In this document: positions 18,103 to 26,776 of the stretch, in pieces
Layout of the letters: every line of letters begins with the position of its first letter
How positions within the stretch are numbered: the stretch's first letter is position 1
Assembly (NCBI RefSeq): GCF_014698795.1
Contig: NZ_JACJTR010000017.1
Coordinates: 99,211 to 163,210 of the forward strand
Reading direction: 5' to 3'
DNA: 64,000 nt
From: Nostoc sp. FACHB-892
GTDB taxonomy: Bacteria; Cyanobacteriota; Cyanobacteriia; Cyanobacteriales; Nostocaceae
Notes under the pieces: generated by a model
What the model was told of the DNA's origin: nothing
What the model saw: the letters and a program-made list of their open reading frames with translations, nothing else
Databases searched by the model: none
Made by a program: the position numbers and the translations under genes

Positions 18103-18954
18103 TCACAAATGACAAGCAAGAAACTGGTTTAATGCGTCGGTAAATAATTCGGGACGCTCGACTTGGGGTAAGTGGCCACAATTGGGTATCAAAGCTAGGT
18201 GTCCTTGCTTTAGACGGCTGACTGCATCTTGAGCTTGGTAATTTGGCAAAACTAAGTCATTAATACCCCATACAACCAGGGTAGGCATCTCTATCTTTGG
18301 TAGGTATTCAAGTGCTATCTGCTTCTGTCCTAAAACATATAGTTGAGAACGCAGTATAGATAAATTGGCTTCTAGGAAGCCTGGAACAAGCCCTAGCCGC
18401 TCTTGTTCTGCTAACCATGCGTTGGGAACTTGCAAGGGATTGGCAAAAAGCAACGCCGCCCGTGACCAAGCCCTTTGCTTTGCGCCCAAAGGTGTTTTGC
18501 TCCAGGCGATCGCTAACTCTCCATACCAGGGCAAAGTCAAATTTGACAGAATTGGGTTGACCACTTGGCTAAATCCCATACTGTCTACCAGTACTAATGC
18601 TGGTACACGTTCGGGGTTTGACAATGCATAGCGCAAAGCAATCAAACCACCTAAAGAATTACCTACTAATACTGCCCGTTGAATTTCTAAAGCGTTGAGA
18701 AAATCGGCTAAGAATTCTGTCAAAAATTCCAGCGAATATTCACGCTTGGGTTTAGCACTATCCCCGGAACCTGGGAAATCTATGGCTATGATACGATGTT
18801 TAGCTCCCAAGGTAGGTATTACCCAAGACCAATCTATAGCGCTATCACCGACTCCATGTAGCAGCACTAACGGTGGATCATCATTACCGCCACTCAAGTA
18901 GCGAATATTGAGTCCATTTACATTTATTTGCCGCTTTTCAAATCCCATATCCAC
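18103..18954 (-). CDS. Alpha/beta fold hydrolase
   Basis: This 283-residue protein has the oxyanion segment LVLLHGVGDSAIDWS and the nucleophile elbow VGNSLGGLIALRYA. The acid residue lies in VVWGINDLVLP and the catalytic His in IPNCGHLPQVERPE. This is the complete triad of the MhpC-like alpha/beta hydrolases. It lies in the PHB gene block between phaB and the SDR gene, so a role in PHB or hydroxybutyrate-ester turnover is possible, but the sequence alone does not show it. Start at MDMGFEKRQINVNGLNIRYL. Confidence 0.85.
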   Translation of the reverse strand: MDMGFEKRQINVNGLNIRYLSGGNDDPPLVLLHGVGDSAIDWSWVIPTLGAKHRIIAIDFPGSGDSAKPKREYSLEFLTEFLADFLNALEIQRAVLVGNSLGGLIALRYALSNPERVPALVLVDSMGFSQVVNPILSNLTLPWYGELAIAWSKTPLGAKQRAWSRAALLFANPLQVPNAWLAEQERLGLVPGFLEANLSILRSQLYVLGQKQIALEYLPKIEMPTLVVWGINDLVLPNYQAQDAVSRLKQGHLALIPNCGHLPQVERPELFTDALNQFLACHL

Positions 18955-19090
18955 AGTTGAGTTACTCCCAATATTTTGAATTTGTCATTTATTAAAGACT
19001 GAGGCTTTGAAGAGGCAGGGGGGAGGGAGCAGGGAGCAAGGGAGAAGATATTACCTAATAACCCCCAGTCCCCAATCCCCCATGCCCCAC

Positions 19091-19813
19091 TCATGTATGA
19101 TGAGCGCCGTTGACTCGTACAACTGAACCAGTGACGTAGCTGCTGGCTATTGGCGAAAGCAGAAACGCTACTGCCCAAGCAACCTCTTCTGGTTTCCCAA
19201 AGCGAGACAGGGGAATCTCAGATAAAATTCGTTGCTTGACTTTATCTGAAATCGGGGTGAGCATATCAGTCTCAATAAATCCCGGTGACACAGTATTAGC
19301 CCGCACTCCGTAACGCGCCGCTTCTAGAGCCAAAGATTTTGTCAAGCCAATCGTTCCTGCCTTGGATGCTGCGTAGTTTGTCTGACCGAGATTTCCGCGT
19401 TCGCCGGAAATTGAAGTGATACAGACAACAGAGCCAGAACGCCGTTCGTACATCTTGGGAATAACGGGTTTTAAGGTGTTGTAGACTCCTTTCAAGTTAG
19501 TGTCGATTACTGCATCCCAGTCTGCCGTTGTCAGTTTTGGGAAAAAATTGTCTCGTGTAATTCCAGCATTAGCGACAACCCCGTAAATTGGGCCAAGTTG
19601 CTCTTCAACCTTTTGTGTCACTGCCTCCATAGCTGCTTTATCGGTGACATCGGCTGAGATTGCCAAACTCCCCATCTGCGGATTGTCATCGCTGCGGTAG
19701 GTATAAGCTACTTTAGCTCCCAACTCCAAAAGCAGATTGACGATCGCAGCTCCAATTCCCCGATTACCGCCAGTTACCAAAACCACTTGATCTTCCAATC
19801 CCAAACCTGCCAT
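19091..19813 (-). CDS. phaB: Acetoacetyl-CoA reductase
   Basis: This 240-residue SDR has cofactor motif GGNRGIGAA, NAGITRD, catalytic Ser in ITSISGERGN and Tyr/Lys in YAASKAG, and it ends SSYVTGSVVRVNGAHHT. The sequence VYGVVANAGIT-like region and the VNGAHHT end closely match cyanobacterial PhaB, which reduces acetoacetyl-CoA to (R)-3-hydroxybutyryl-CoA with NADPH. FabG is the main alternative, but location beside phaA and phaC supports PhaB. It is 60 bp downstream of phaA. Confidence 0.92.
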   Translation of the reverse strand: MAGLGLEDQVVLVTGGNRGIGAAIVNLLLELGAKVAYTYRSDDNPQMGSLAISADVTDKAAMEAVTQKVEEQLGPIYGVVANAGITRDNFFPKLTTADWDAVIDTNLKGVYNTLKPVIPKMYERRSGSVVCITSISGERGNLGQTNYAASKAGTIGLTKSLALEAARYGVRANTVSPGFIETDMLTPISDKVKQRILSEIPLSRFGKPEEVAWAVAFLLSPIASSYVTGSVVRVNGAHHT

Positions 19814-19873
19814 AACTTAAACCAATTCAAAATTCCTATCTGGCACTCTTAATTACGAACTACGAATTACGAC

Positions 19874-21067
19874 TTATCTCAGCCTCTCCAGTGCGATCGC
19901 AGTACCGCCACCAGTCCCGTGACAAACTGCTGCTAATCCAAACTGCCCATTTTGCTGCTGCAAAGCGTTGAGCAGTGTTACTAAGATTCGCGCTCCTGAA
20001 GCGCCAATGGGATGCCCTAAAGCGATCGCCCCGCCATAGACATTTAATTTTTCATAAGGAACGCCCAACTCCCGATTGAACAATACATTGCTCAAAGCAA
20101 ATGCTTCGTTGTTTTCAAACAAATCAAAATCATAGATTTTCATTTTGAGTTTGTCTAAAAGTTTGTTCACTGCCATGATGGGAACTTCGGGGAACCGCCA
20201 AGATTCTCCCCCTGTCCAGACTCCGCCAATCAGCCGTGCTACAGGATTGAGTTGGTAGCGTTCTACTGCTGTTTTACTTGCCAAAACTAGAGCTGCTGCT
20301 CCATCGGATATTTGACTGCTGTTACCAGCCGTGAACACACCATCCGATCTAAAAGTAGGCTTAAGTCCAGCAAGGGTTTTTAAAGTGGTTTCGGGGCGAA
20401 TTCCTTCATCTTGATCTACAACTTGCAAACCTTTCTTACCCGCAACCTCAATTGGTACAATCTCTTGTTGAAATAAGCCTTTCTCAGTCGCTTCGGCTGC
20501 TCTAGCTTGGGACAAGAAAGCTACTTCATCCAATTCATCCCGCGTAATTTGGTAAGCAGTTGCCAGTTGTTCTGCTTGCTCTCCCATCGTTTCCCCACTG
20601 ATGGGATCGGTGAGTCCGTCTTGGAGTAAAACATCGGTGAGTTGTTCTGGTGAACCTAATAAGGATTTGTATCCCCATCTAGCTCGTTGCGATAACAAAA
20701 ACCCCGTCTGGGACATAGATTCCATGCCTCCAGCAAGTACCATTTGGGCATCACCAGAACGAATTGCACTAACACCGTTAATAGCACTCATCATTCCTGA
20801 TGAACACACCATATTTACTGCATATCCATTCACCTTTTGCGGAATCCCAGTTTTGAAAGCTGCTTGACGAGGCAATGACTGTCCATGTCCGGCGCTAAGT
20901 ACATTACCAAAAATATACAAGTCTAAAGCTTCTCCTGATACTCCGGCTCGTTCTAAGGCTGCACGCATGGCGATCGCACCTAAGTCTACTGGAGACAAAT
21001 CTGCTAAGACACCTCCAAACCTACCAAGCGGTGTGCGTACTGCTGAGACAATATAAACTTCTTCCAT
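19874..21067 (-). CDS. phaA: Acetyl-CoA acetyltransferase (beta-ketothiolase)
   Basis: This thiolase of about 397 residues starts MEEVYIVSAVRTPLGRFGG. The acyl-accepting Cys is in VNMVCSSGMMSAI (about residue 90). The catalytic His is in GGAIALGHPIGASGARI and the second Cys in AAVCHGTGGGTAIALERL. It condenses two acetyl-CoA to acetoacetyl-CoA for PHB synthesis. Earlier GTG (21079) and ATG (21076) codons are in frame but add residues outside the family start. It sits between phaC and phaB, all leftward. Confidence 0.94.
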   Translation of the reverse strand: MEEVYIVSAVRTPLGRFGGVLADLSPVDLGAIAMRAALERAGVSGEALDLYIFGNVLSAGHGQSLPRQAAFKTGIPQKVNGYAVNMVCSSGMMSAINGVSAIRSGDAQMVLAGGMESMSQTGFLLSQRARWGYKSLLGSPEQLTDVLLQDGLTDPISGETMGEQAEQLATAYQITRDELDEVAFLSQARAAEATEKGLFQQEIVPIEVAGKKGLQVVDQDEGIRPETTLKTLAGLKPTFRSDGVFTAGNSSQISDGAAALVLASKTAVERYQLNPVARLIGGVWTGGESWRFPEVPIMAVNKLLDKLKMKIYDFDLFENNEAFALSNVLFNRELGVPYEKLNVYGGAIALGHPIGASGARILVTLLNALQQQNGQFGLAAVCHGTGGGTAIALERLR

Positions 21068-21360
21068 ACTTCTCATCACGTTGGTGAATTAAAAATTGAA
21101 AGTAATAAAATAAATGTATTTTTTAAATAGATTCCTATTTATAATTTTGCTAATAATTGCTTTGAATTTAATGATTGTTTTACTAAATTCAGTGCATTTA
21201 AAAAACAAAATTAACTTACTTAACAATAATTTACAATAATATTTTTAGCAAAAAATCAATCTTTAGAAATAAAAAATAGTATAGTCGTCCACCCAAAGAA
21301 AGGACGTCATATTAAACAATTTTGTATTTTAGAATACAAACATTTGAGAAAGCGAATATT
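21068..21360. other. AT-rich spacer between phaC and phaA
   Basis: Very AT-rich, no gene. It may hold a separate promoter for phaAB, since the gap of about 290 bp is larger than others in the block. Confidence 0.4.
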
Positions 21361-22416
21361 TTATTCTCGCGCCTTCAGCCAATCAGCAATCGTTGGCGGT
21401 AGGTCTTTTTGAACTTTGCCGCTTACATACATACCAATATGTCCAACTGGAAACGAGCGCACTGTATAGTCAACACTGCCAACATATTTCTCAAGAGCTA
21501 AAGATGATGCTGGTAAAACTAGATGATCCTGTTCGGCATAAATGTTTAAAATTGGGATGCGGATATTTCGCAAATCTACTCGCTTATCGCCAATCTCAAT
21601 TTGACCTTTAATTAATTTGTTTCCTTGATAGAAGTCCTTAATAAACTGCCGAAAAGTCTCTCCAGCTTGATCTGGACTGTCAAAAATCCACTTTTCCATG
21701 CGGAGAAAATTGAGTAGTTTGTCCTCATACTCAACAATCTCCAGTAGGTCAATATACTTTTTGACACCTAACTGAAAAGGCTTCAGCATTACGAAGACAA
21801 AGTTGAGAAAGTTGCCAGGAATGTTACCTAAAGTGTCAACTAGAAGATCCACATCTAATGCTTGTGTCCCTAAACTGGTTCCACTCCAGACATTGAGAAG
21901 TCCTTCATTGATGTGAAAATCGACTGGCGTAACCATAGTAATCAGGTTTTTTACCTTTTCTGGGTAAAGGGAACTGTAGCAAAGACTGAAGGTTCCCCCC
22001 TGGCAAATTCCCAATAAGTTAATCTGCTCTAAGTTGTGGCGATCGCGGATGACATCTACACAGTTATTAATATACCCATTGATGTATTTATCAATAGTCA
22101 GCCAGCGATCGTCTTGGTTAGGATATCCCCAATCAATCAAGTAAACATCTAGATCAAGATTGAGTAAATTGGCAACAAGCGATCGCCCCTCTTGTAAATC
22201 TACAATGTAGGGACGGTTAACTAACGCATAAACAATTAGGATCGGAATATTAAATAAGTTTTTCGCCTGTGATTGGAAGTGATATAGTACTACCTTGTCT
22301 TCCCGGTAGACTTCTTGCTTAGGTGTAACCCCAATGTCAATCTCTTGTTCGCGCAGGCGGTTAAAAATATCTACGCCCTTAACCAGCTTTTCGATTAGTT
22401 CGATAGACTCGTGCAT
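21361..22416 (-). CDS. phaC: Class III poly(3-hydroxyalkanoate) synthase subunit PhaC
   Basis: The protein of about 351 residues polymerises (R)-3-hydroxybutyryl-CoA at the PHB granule surface. It has the lipase-like box GICQGGTFSLCY with the catalytic Cys, followed by LYPEKVKNLITMVTPVDF. The catalytic Asp lies in IYAEQDHLVLPAS and His in FPVGHIGMYVSG. The length fits the short class III form, which needs PhaE. An in-frame TTG at 22458 is rejected in favour of the ATG at 22416 (MHESIELIEKLVKGVDIFNR). A phaE-like gene lies upstream on the same strand. Confidence 0.94.
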   Translation of the reverse strand: MHESIELIEKLVKGVDIFNRLREQEIDIGVTPKQEVYREDKVVLYHFQSQAKNLFNIPILIVYALVNRPYIVDLQEGRSLVANLLNLDLDVYLIDWGYPNQDDRWLTIDKYINGYINNCVDVIRDRHNLEQINLLGICQGGTFSLCYSSLYPEKVKNLITMVTPVDFHINEGLLNVWSGTSLGTQALDVDLLVDTLGNIPGNFLNFVFVMLKPFQLGVKKYIDLLEIVEYEDKLLNFLRMEKWIFDSPDQAGETFRQFIKDFYQGNKLIKGQIEIGDKRVDLRNIRIPILNIYAEQDHLVLPASSLALEKYVGSVDYTVRSFPVGHIGMYVSGKVQKDLPPTIADWLKARE

Positions 22417-22607
22417 CGTTTTTTGATAACATCTTGGATGAAAAAAAGTAAAGTTCAAACCTCAGAAAAATATGGCAGTGCTTCCACCCAAATAAGGGTT
22501 TTTCATAAACTCAAAGCACTACCATACATTTTGCTGAGGACTATGTTATATCTGAAATTCTTCAATGTCATCAAAAAAACAAAAATTTCGTGTTTCAATA
22601 AATAGGA

Positions 22608-22784
22608 TTAGAATCGAATAAGCCCGTAATAAGCACTTACAGCAGCTAGGATAATTGTTATAACTCCCAGTGATGTGCTAAGTAGAAATTGGGCAGAGGT
22701 TTTCTTATTGAGAGCTTCTTTGCTTCCACCTTCAAGTGTTGTCCGTTCGGTATTGTTAGAATTGGTTACGTTCTCAGTGTTCAT
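22608..22784 (-). CDS. Small single-span membrane protein between phaC and phaE
   Basis: A 58-codon ORF encodes MNTENVTNSNNTERTTLEGG, then SKEALNKKTSAQFLL, and a hydrophobic segment STSLGVITIILAAVSAYYGL ending in IRF. The polar, Asn/Thr-rich head and single C-terminal membrane span make a plausible tail-anchored peptide. I recognise no family. It shares the strand and spacing of the PHB genes, so a granule- or membrane-linked role is possible but unproven. Confidence 0.5.
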   Translation of the reverse strand: MNTENVTNSNNTERTTLEGGSKEALNKKTSAQFLLSTSLGVITIILAAVSAYYGLIRF

Positions 22785-22885
22785 GTTCTTATCTTATTTG
22801 ATTACTTATTACAATTTCGCCTCTAATCCCAAAAACCACATCTAGCTTTAGGATTAACAAAAAAGGTAGAAATAAGTAGATGTAA

Positions 22886-23272
22886 TTAAATCTGACTTTC
22901 ATCCCCCTGATTACAAATCGGCAGATCAAGATTCTTGCGAACTCCTTCTAGCAGGTGTTGTTGTTCAACCCAATAACTCATGCCTACCTTCAAGAATTTC
23001 CCTTGAATTGCCTGGGCATCTTCTGAACGGAACTTCTGTGCAAATTCTCGGTCAAATATATTACTCCAGACTTCCAGAAACTGTCGCCAATCCTCAATTG
23101 TTTCACCCTTGGCTTCGTAAGAGGCCAACTCCCGCGTCAGTTCCGAAAATGCCTTTATCCAAATATCTGCCAGCACTAACTGATAGTCAAAGCTAGCTTG
23201 GGATAGCTGGATTAAGGCATCAAAAGTTTTTAGGACTTGGCTGATTTCACAGGTATGCTGCTGTGTACGCAT
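22886..23272 (-). CDS. phaE: Short PhaE-like PHA synthase subunit
   Basis: From the ATG at 23272, preceded by GGAG nine bases upstream, the protein has only about 128 residues. Its second half, EDWRQFLEVWSNIFDREFAQ then FRSEDAQAIQGKFLKVGMSY and EGVRKNLDLPI, corresponds to the conserved C-terminal core of PhaE, the partner that activates class III PhaC. Typical PhaE proteins are about 300 residues, so the usual N-terminal half is missing. The frame is open upstream to a TTG at 23350, but no further PhaE sequence is seen there. Phasin-like function is an alternative. Confidence 0.72.
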   Translation of the reverse strand: MRTQQHTCEISQVLKTFDALIQLSQASFDYQLVLADIWIKAFSELTRELASYEAKGETIEDWRQFLEVWSNIFDREFAQKFRSEDAQAIQGKFLKVGMSYWVEQQHLLEGVRKNLDLPICNQGDESQI

Positions 23273-23401
23273 CAGGTTTACTCCGTTATTTTTCTTAAGA
23301 TAATCCGCACAATAATCGCTATCAGAATTCGTTAAAAATTCTGGATTCAATGCACAGATATAGCAACACCTATGACAAACCTTTTTGTTTTGAACAAAGT
23401 G

Positions 23402-23971
23402 CTAGTTTCCCTCACCATTTGAAGCCTGCGCGGAATCATAAACGCCCCAATATTCAATACCGCGATCGCGTAATATTGGTTCAACGCGATGAATCTCTTC
23501 TTGTGAGCCTTCTAGTATGAGCAAATAATAACTCTGCTGGAGGCGATCGCTATAAACTCTGGCTTTCTCTTCGGGTATGCCTAAATCGCCTAATGCCTTG
23601 AGTAAATTCTGATTTGCTGCGGCTCCCACAGCAACACCTCCTACGCTGCTGACTAATGCTACACCTACAGAACCTGCTGCGAGTACAGCTCCTAAGCCAG
23701 GAAGTGCCAGACTACTCAAACCAACTAACACACTACCCCAAGTACTTGCTGCCAGTGCCTCTCTTACTGGCCCGCTTGTATTGACATCTTGATCACCGAT
23801 GCGATCGCTCATCTGCGCCTCACCTACGCGATCGCCCTGATCCGCATCTTTAGCAATGACAGAAACTTTCTCCATAGGAAAGTTTGCAGTTTTCAATTCA
23901 TTAATTGCCTGCTCTATTCCTTGAGAATTAGCAAATACTCCTAATGCACGTATTGTATCTTTAGTTATCAT
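23402..23971 (-). CDS. General stress protein-like (17M/YflT-type) protein with hydrophobic Gly/Ala core
   Basis: The N-terminus ALGVFANSQGIEQAINELKT, then KVSVIAKDAD, matches the YflT/17M heat-tolerance domain. A glycine/alanine-rich hydrophobic middle (LSSLALPGLGAVLAAGSVGV and SSVGGVAVGAAANQ) resembles glycine-zipper membrane segments. A second ACT-like half follows (SYYLLILEGSQEEIHRVEPI). An ideal GGAGAAAAT site precedes the ATG. Such 190-residue proteins are common in cyanobacteria; the role is unknown, perhaps stress-related. Confidence 0.6.
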   Translation of the reverse strand: MITKDTIRALGVFANSQGIEQAINELKTANFPMEKVSVIAKDADQGDRVGEAQMSDRIGDQDVNTSGPVREALAASTWGSVLVGLSSLALPGLGAVLAAGSVGVALVSSVGGVAVGAAANQNLLKALGDLGIPEEKARVYSDRLQQSYYLLILEGSQEEIHRVEPILRDRGIEYWGVYDSAQASNGEGN

Positions 23972-24113
23972 ATTTTCTCCTTCGCAATTGTATTAGTGCG
24001 TCCATCTATAACCTTGGCATTAGACTTTACATCACCAGTAAGTTAAGTACTAAGAGGCTACTAAGTTGTTCTTTATTGATTTCCCACAACAGGGGATAAA
24101 TATAAGCAAAGAT

Positions 24114-24320
24114 TTAACGAACCAAGTGGAGTACGTCACGTACTAAGCTATAGCCAGCTAAATCCCAAAGTAGGTAAGAAACAAAGCCAATCATCGCTAA
24201 ACGCCCATTCCACAACTCTTGTTGGGGATTCCACCCAATAATCCAAGCATTGCGATCGACACCGTTATAGGCTTTAGCTTCAGTAGATAGTTCAATCGTT
24301 TTATTAGTTTCAGTTGCCAT
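24114..24320 (-). CDS. High-light-inducible (HLIP/Scp) chlorophyll-binding protein
   Basis: This 68-residue protein has the chlorophyll-binding motif ELWNGRLAMIGFVSYLLWDL, the ExxNGRxAMIGF signature of one-helix CAB-like proteins. A conserved WNPQQE stretch lies just before it. It is a thylakoid membrane protein with one helix that protects photosystems or chlorophyll intermediates under light or nutrient stress. The N-terminus is polar and slightly longer than in minimal HLIPs. It is an isolated gene near crtO. Confidence 0.92.
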   Translation of the reverse strand: MATETNKTIELSTEAKAYNGVDRNAWIIGWNPQQELWNGRLAMIGFVSYLLWDLAGYSLVRDVLHLVR

Positions 24321-24598
24321 TGTAAATATTCCTTAATCACTCTCCTACATCCACATCTTAGTTACTATTACAGTTGCAGTTCTCTGTCTATTGGGGAATC
24401 TGAAAGCGTCACAGGAAGGATCTGTAAGCATTGTCTAGACTTTTGATCCTTTGGGCGAAGAAGCATCAGGAACTTGATTAAAAAACCTTACAAAATTTAC
24501 CCAAAACAAAAACCTCATCCTGTCTCATGGGTCATTCCTCTCCTTAATAAGGCTACCGTGTACACAAAAGTCTTTTAAAGCTGCTTTATACCTTAACC

Positions 24599-24795
24599 TG
24601 CAATGCTATTGCATCGAATCGTTATGCCATTGCATCGACTCGTTATGCTATTGCATCGACCTGCAATGCCATTGCATTGACTCGTTATGCCATTGCATCG
24701 ACCTGCAATGCCATTACATTGACTCGTTATGCCATTGCATCGACCTGCAATGCCATTGCATTGACTCGTTATGCCATTGCATCGACCTGCAATGC
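24599..24795. repeat. 21-bp tandem repeat array (about nine units)
   Basis: Units alternate between two variants, CGACCTGCAATGCCATTGCAT and TGACTCGTTATGCCATTGCAT, each 21 bp, giving a 42-bp higher-order period. The shared core is ATGCCATTGCAT. It lies between the HLIP gene and the end of crtO, and no coding function is evident although the unit length is divisible by three. Confidence 0.9.
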
Positions 24796-24805
24796 CAATA
24801 AAGTT

Positions 24806-24846
24806 TTCTCAAAGTCCTCCTTTTTAAGGAGGATTTAGGAGGATCT
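24806..24846. terminator. Hairpin downstream of crtO
   Basis: AAGTCCTCCTTTTTAAGGAG with a following GGATTTAGGAGGATCT forms a short CTCCTT/AAGGAG stem of a family common in Nostoc intergenic DNA. It lies just beyond the crtO stop and may stop transcription. Confidence 0.4.
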
Positions 24847-24887
24847 AAAGTTTGTGATACATCACCCAGCACTTTTCAAACAGCCTC

Positions 24888-26588
24888 TTAATCCGATTCC
24901 TTCCTCAAGAGAGATGCAAACGCAGATTTAATTGAACCTCCCGCTTCCTTGATTTTCTGGGCGATGGGTTGCTCATTATGCAAAAACACACGCGCACAGT
25001 TGCGTCCCGGCAAACCAGAAATTGAACCACCCGGATGAGTTCCAGCCCCAGTAAGATACAAGTTATCAATTGGTGTTTTGTAGTTCGCTAATTCCGGCAA
25101 CGGACGGAAGCAAAGCATCTGTTCTAACGTCATATCAATATGGTAATAATTACCTTTGTAAGTCCCTAACCGTTCTCCCAACTCAGCCGGACTTTCTACA
25201 TGACGGGCGATGATTGAATGTTGCAGATTGGGGGAATATTGCGCCAGTTTATTAATCACCCTGTCTGCAACTTTGTTTTTCAGTTCATCCGTCCAACCCG
25301 TACCTTTTAACCCCGTACCATCTGCACCAGCAATTTGATAAGGTGCAAAAAACTCTATCCATAATGTGTGCTTGCCTTCTGGCGCCATCGATGGGTCGAG
25401 TCCAGTAGGCATCACTACATACATCGATGGGTCTTCATCAGGAATTTTGCCCAGGGTAATCAGACTATGAGCTTGTTCTACATGATTGACGGAATCAGCA
25501 ATCAGAATAGAACCCATCAGATAGTTATCTTGGTGATTGTGGTGGACAAAACGCAATGGTTCAGATAAAGCACAATCGATTTTGAGGATGGTTTCATTGT
25601 TGTTAATGATGCGGCGGTCTAACCTTTCGCGCAAGTTGCGATCGCTATTATCAACATCGCTACTATCCATTAGTTGCAAGAATAAGCGTTTGGCATCAAT
25701 ACTTGAAATTACACCTTTATTCGCACGATATTCTTTGCCACCAGCAACCCGCACACCAACAGCTTTACCATCATCTACCAATACTTTTTCTACCTTTTGG
25801 TCGGTGAGAATCGTACCACCTTCACTTTGTACCAGCTTCACCAAAGCTTCCACAAGTCCACCACTACCACCACGCGGTCTTGCCATACCGGGATTATGAC
25901 GCAACATCATCATCATTGCCCCAAAGGACATAGCTTTTTGTGAGGGAGGGGAACTCAGTTCGGCTGAGAGTCTAGCCAGAGGTGCTTTGACAAACTCAGA
26001 ATCGAAGTACTCGTTAATATTATCTGTGGCACTGCTGAGTAGGGTACGCAGTAAATCAAGGGTTGTGTTAGAGCCACCTAAAAGGGAAAATAAGTCTTGC
26101 AGACTATTGAGATTGTAATTACCAGCAATATCAACAATTGATTTAGGTGGTGCATTGAAGAAAGGAGCAATCCCTGTGATAAAGCGCTGCCAAAAATCGG
26201 CATATTCAGCGTATTTTTCAGCATCACGCTGACTGTAACGGGCAATTTCCGCACAAGTCTTTTCCACCGATTTGTGAGCTAAGAAGTACTTCCCATCTGG
26301 ATGGGGGCAAAAGGCAACTGGATCGCAGCTAAGATATTCCAAGCCGTACTTATGCAGTTCTAACTCTTGGATGACTGGCCCTAAGAAAATAAACAGATGG
26401 TTAATCGCGCAAGGACTAAATTTAAAACCAGGTGCTTCATCAGGCATAAGTTCTTCAGTTGTAGAACCGCCGCCGGGGAGCGATCGCCCTTCTAATAACA
26501 GGACGCTGTAACCAGCTTTTAGAAGGTAGCCAGCACAAACTAAGCCATTATGACCAGCGCCAATAATTACAACGTCATACGATTCCAT
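24888..26588 (-). CDS. crtO: Beta-carotene ketolase, CrtO type
   Basis: This 566-residue FAD protein starts with the dinucleotide-binding motif VVIIGAGHNGLVCAGYLLKA and has the phytoene-desaturase-like ending YLTGAGTHPGGSISGLPGRN. Segments such as CAINHLFIFLGPVIQELELH and FFAPYQIAGADGTGLKGTGW match cyanobacterial CrtO closely. CrtO adds a keto group to beta-carotene to make echinenone, a photoprotective pigment and precursor of the orange carotenoid protein ligand. It acts in membranes. Related CrtI/CrtN desaturases are less likely given these segments. Confidence 0.85.
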   Translation of the reverse strand: MESYDVVIIGAGHNGLVCAGYLLKAGYSVLLLEGRSLPGGGSTTEELMPDEAPGFKFSPCAINHLFIFLGPVIQELELHKYGLEYLSCDPVAFCPHPDGKYFLAHKSVEKTCAEIARYSQRDAEKYAEYADFWQRFITGIAPFFNAPPKSIVDIAGNYNLNSLQDLFSLLGGSNTTLDLLRTLLSSATDNINEYFDSEFVKAPLARLSAELSSPPSQKAMSFGAMMMMLRHNPGMARPRGGSGGLVEALVKLVQSEGGTILTDQKVEKVLVDDGKAVGVRVAGGKEYRANKGVISSIDAKRLFLQLMDSSDVDNSDRNLRERLDRRIINNNETILKIDCALSEPLRFVHHNHQDNYLMGSILIADSVNHVEQAHSLITLGKIPDEDPSMYVVMPTGLDPSMAPEGKHTLWIEFFAPYQIAGADGTGLKGTGWTDELKNKVADRVINKLAQYSPNLQHSIIARHVESPAELGERLGTYKGNYYHIDMTLEQMLCFRPLPELANYKTPIDNLYLTGAGTHPGGSISGLPGRNCARVFLHNEQPIAQKIKEAGGSIKSAFASLLRKESD

Positions 26589-26776
26589 GAGTGCAATGGG
26601 GGTATTAAAGTATATTCCCTGATATTAGAAAGTGCTGAAGATATCTAAATCTTTCGTGGGTTATAGAATATTTATATATCTAGTAGTAGTGTTTTTATTA
26701 CCAAGAAGTAAATTTATTTTTAACCCACTTTATTGTATGCAACCAAGAAACACTATAAATAAATCCAGATTTTATA

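Noticed and set aside
24599..24795. CRISPR array
   Set aside because: The units are contiguous 21-mers in two alternating variants without unique spacers, and no cas genes are in the window.
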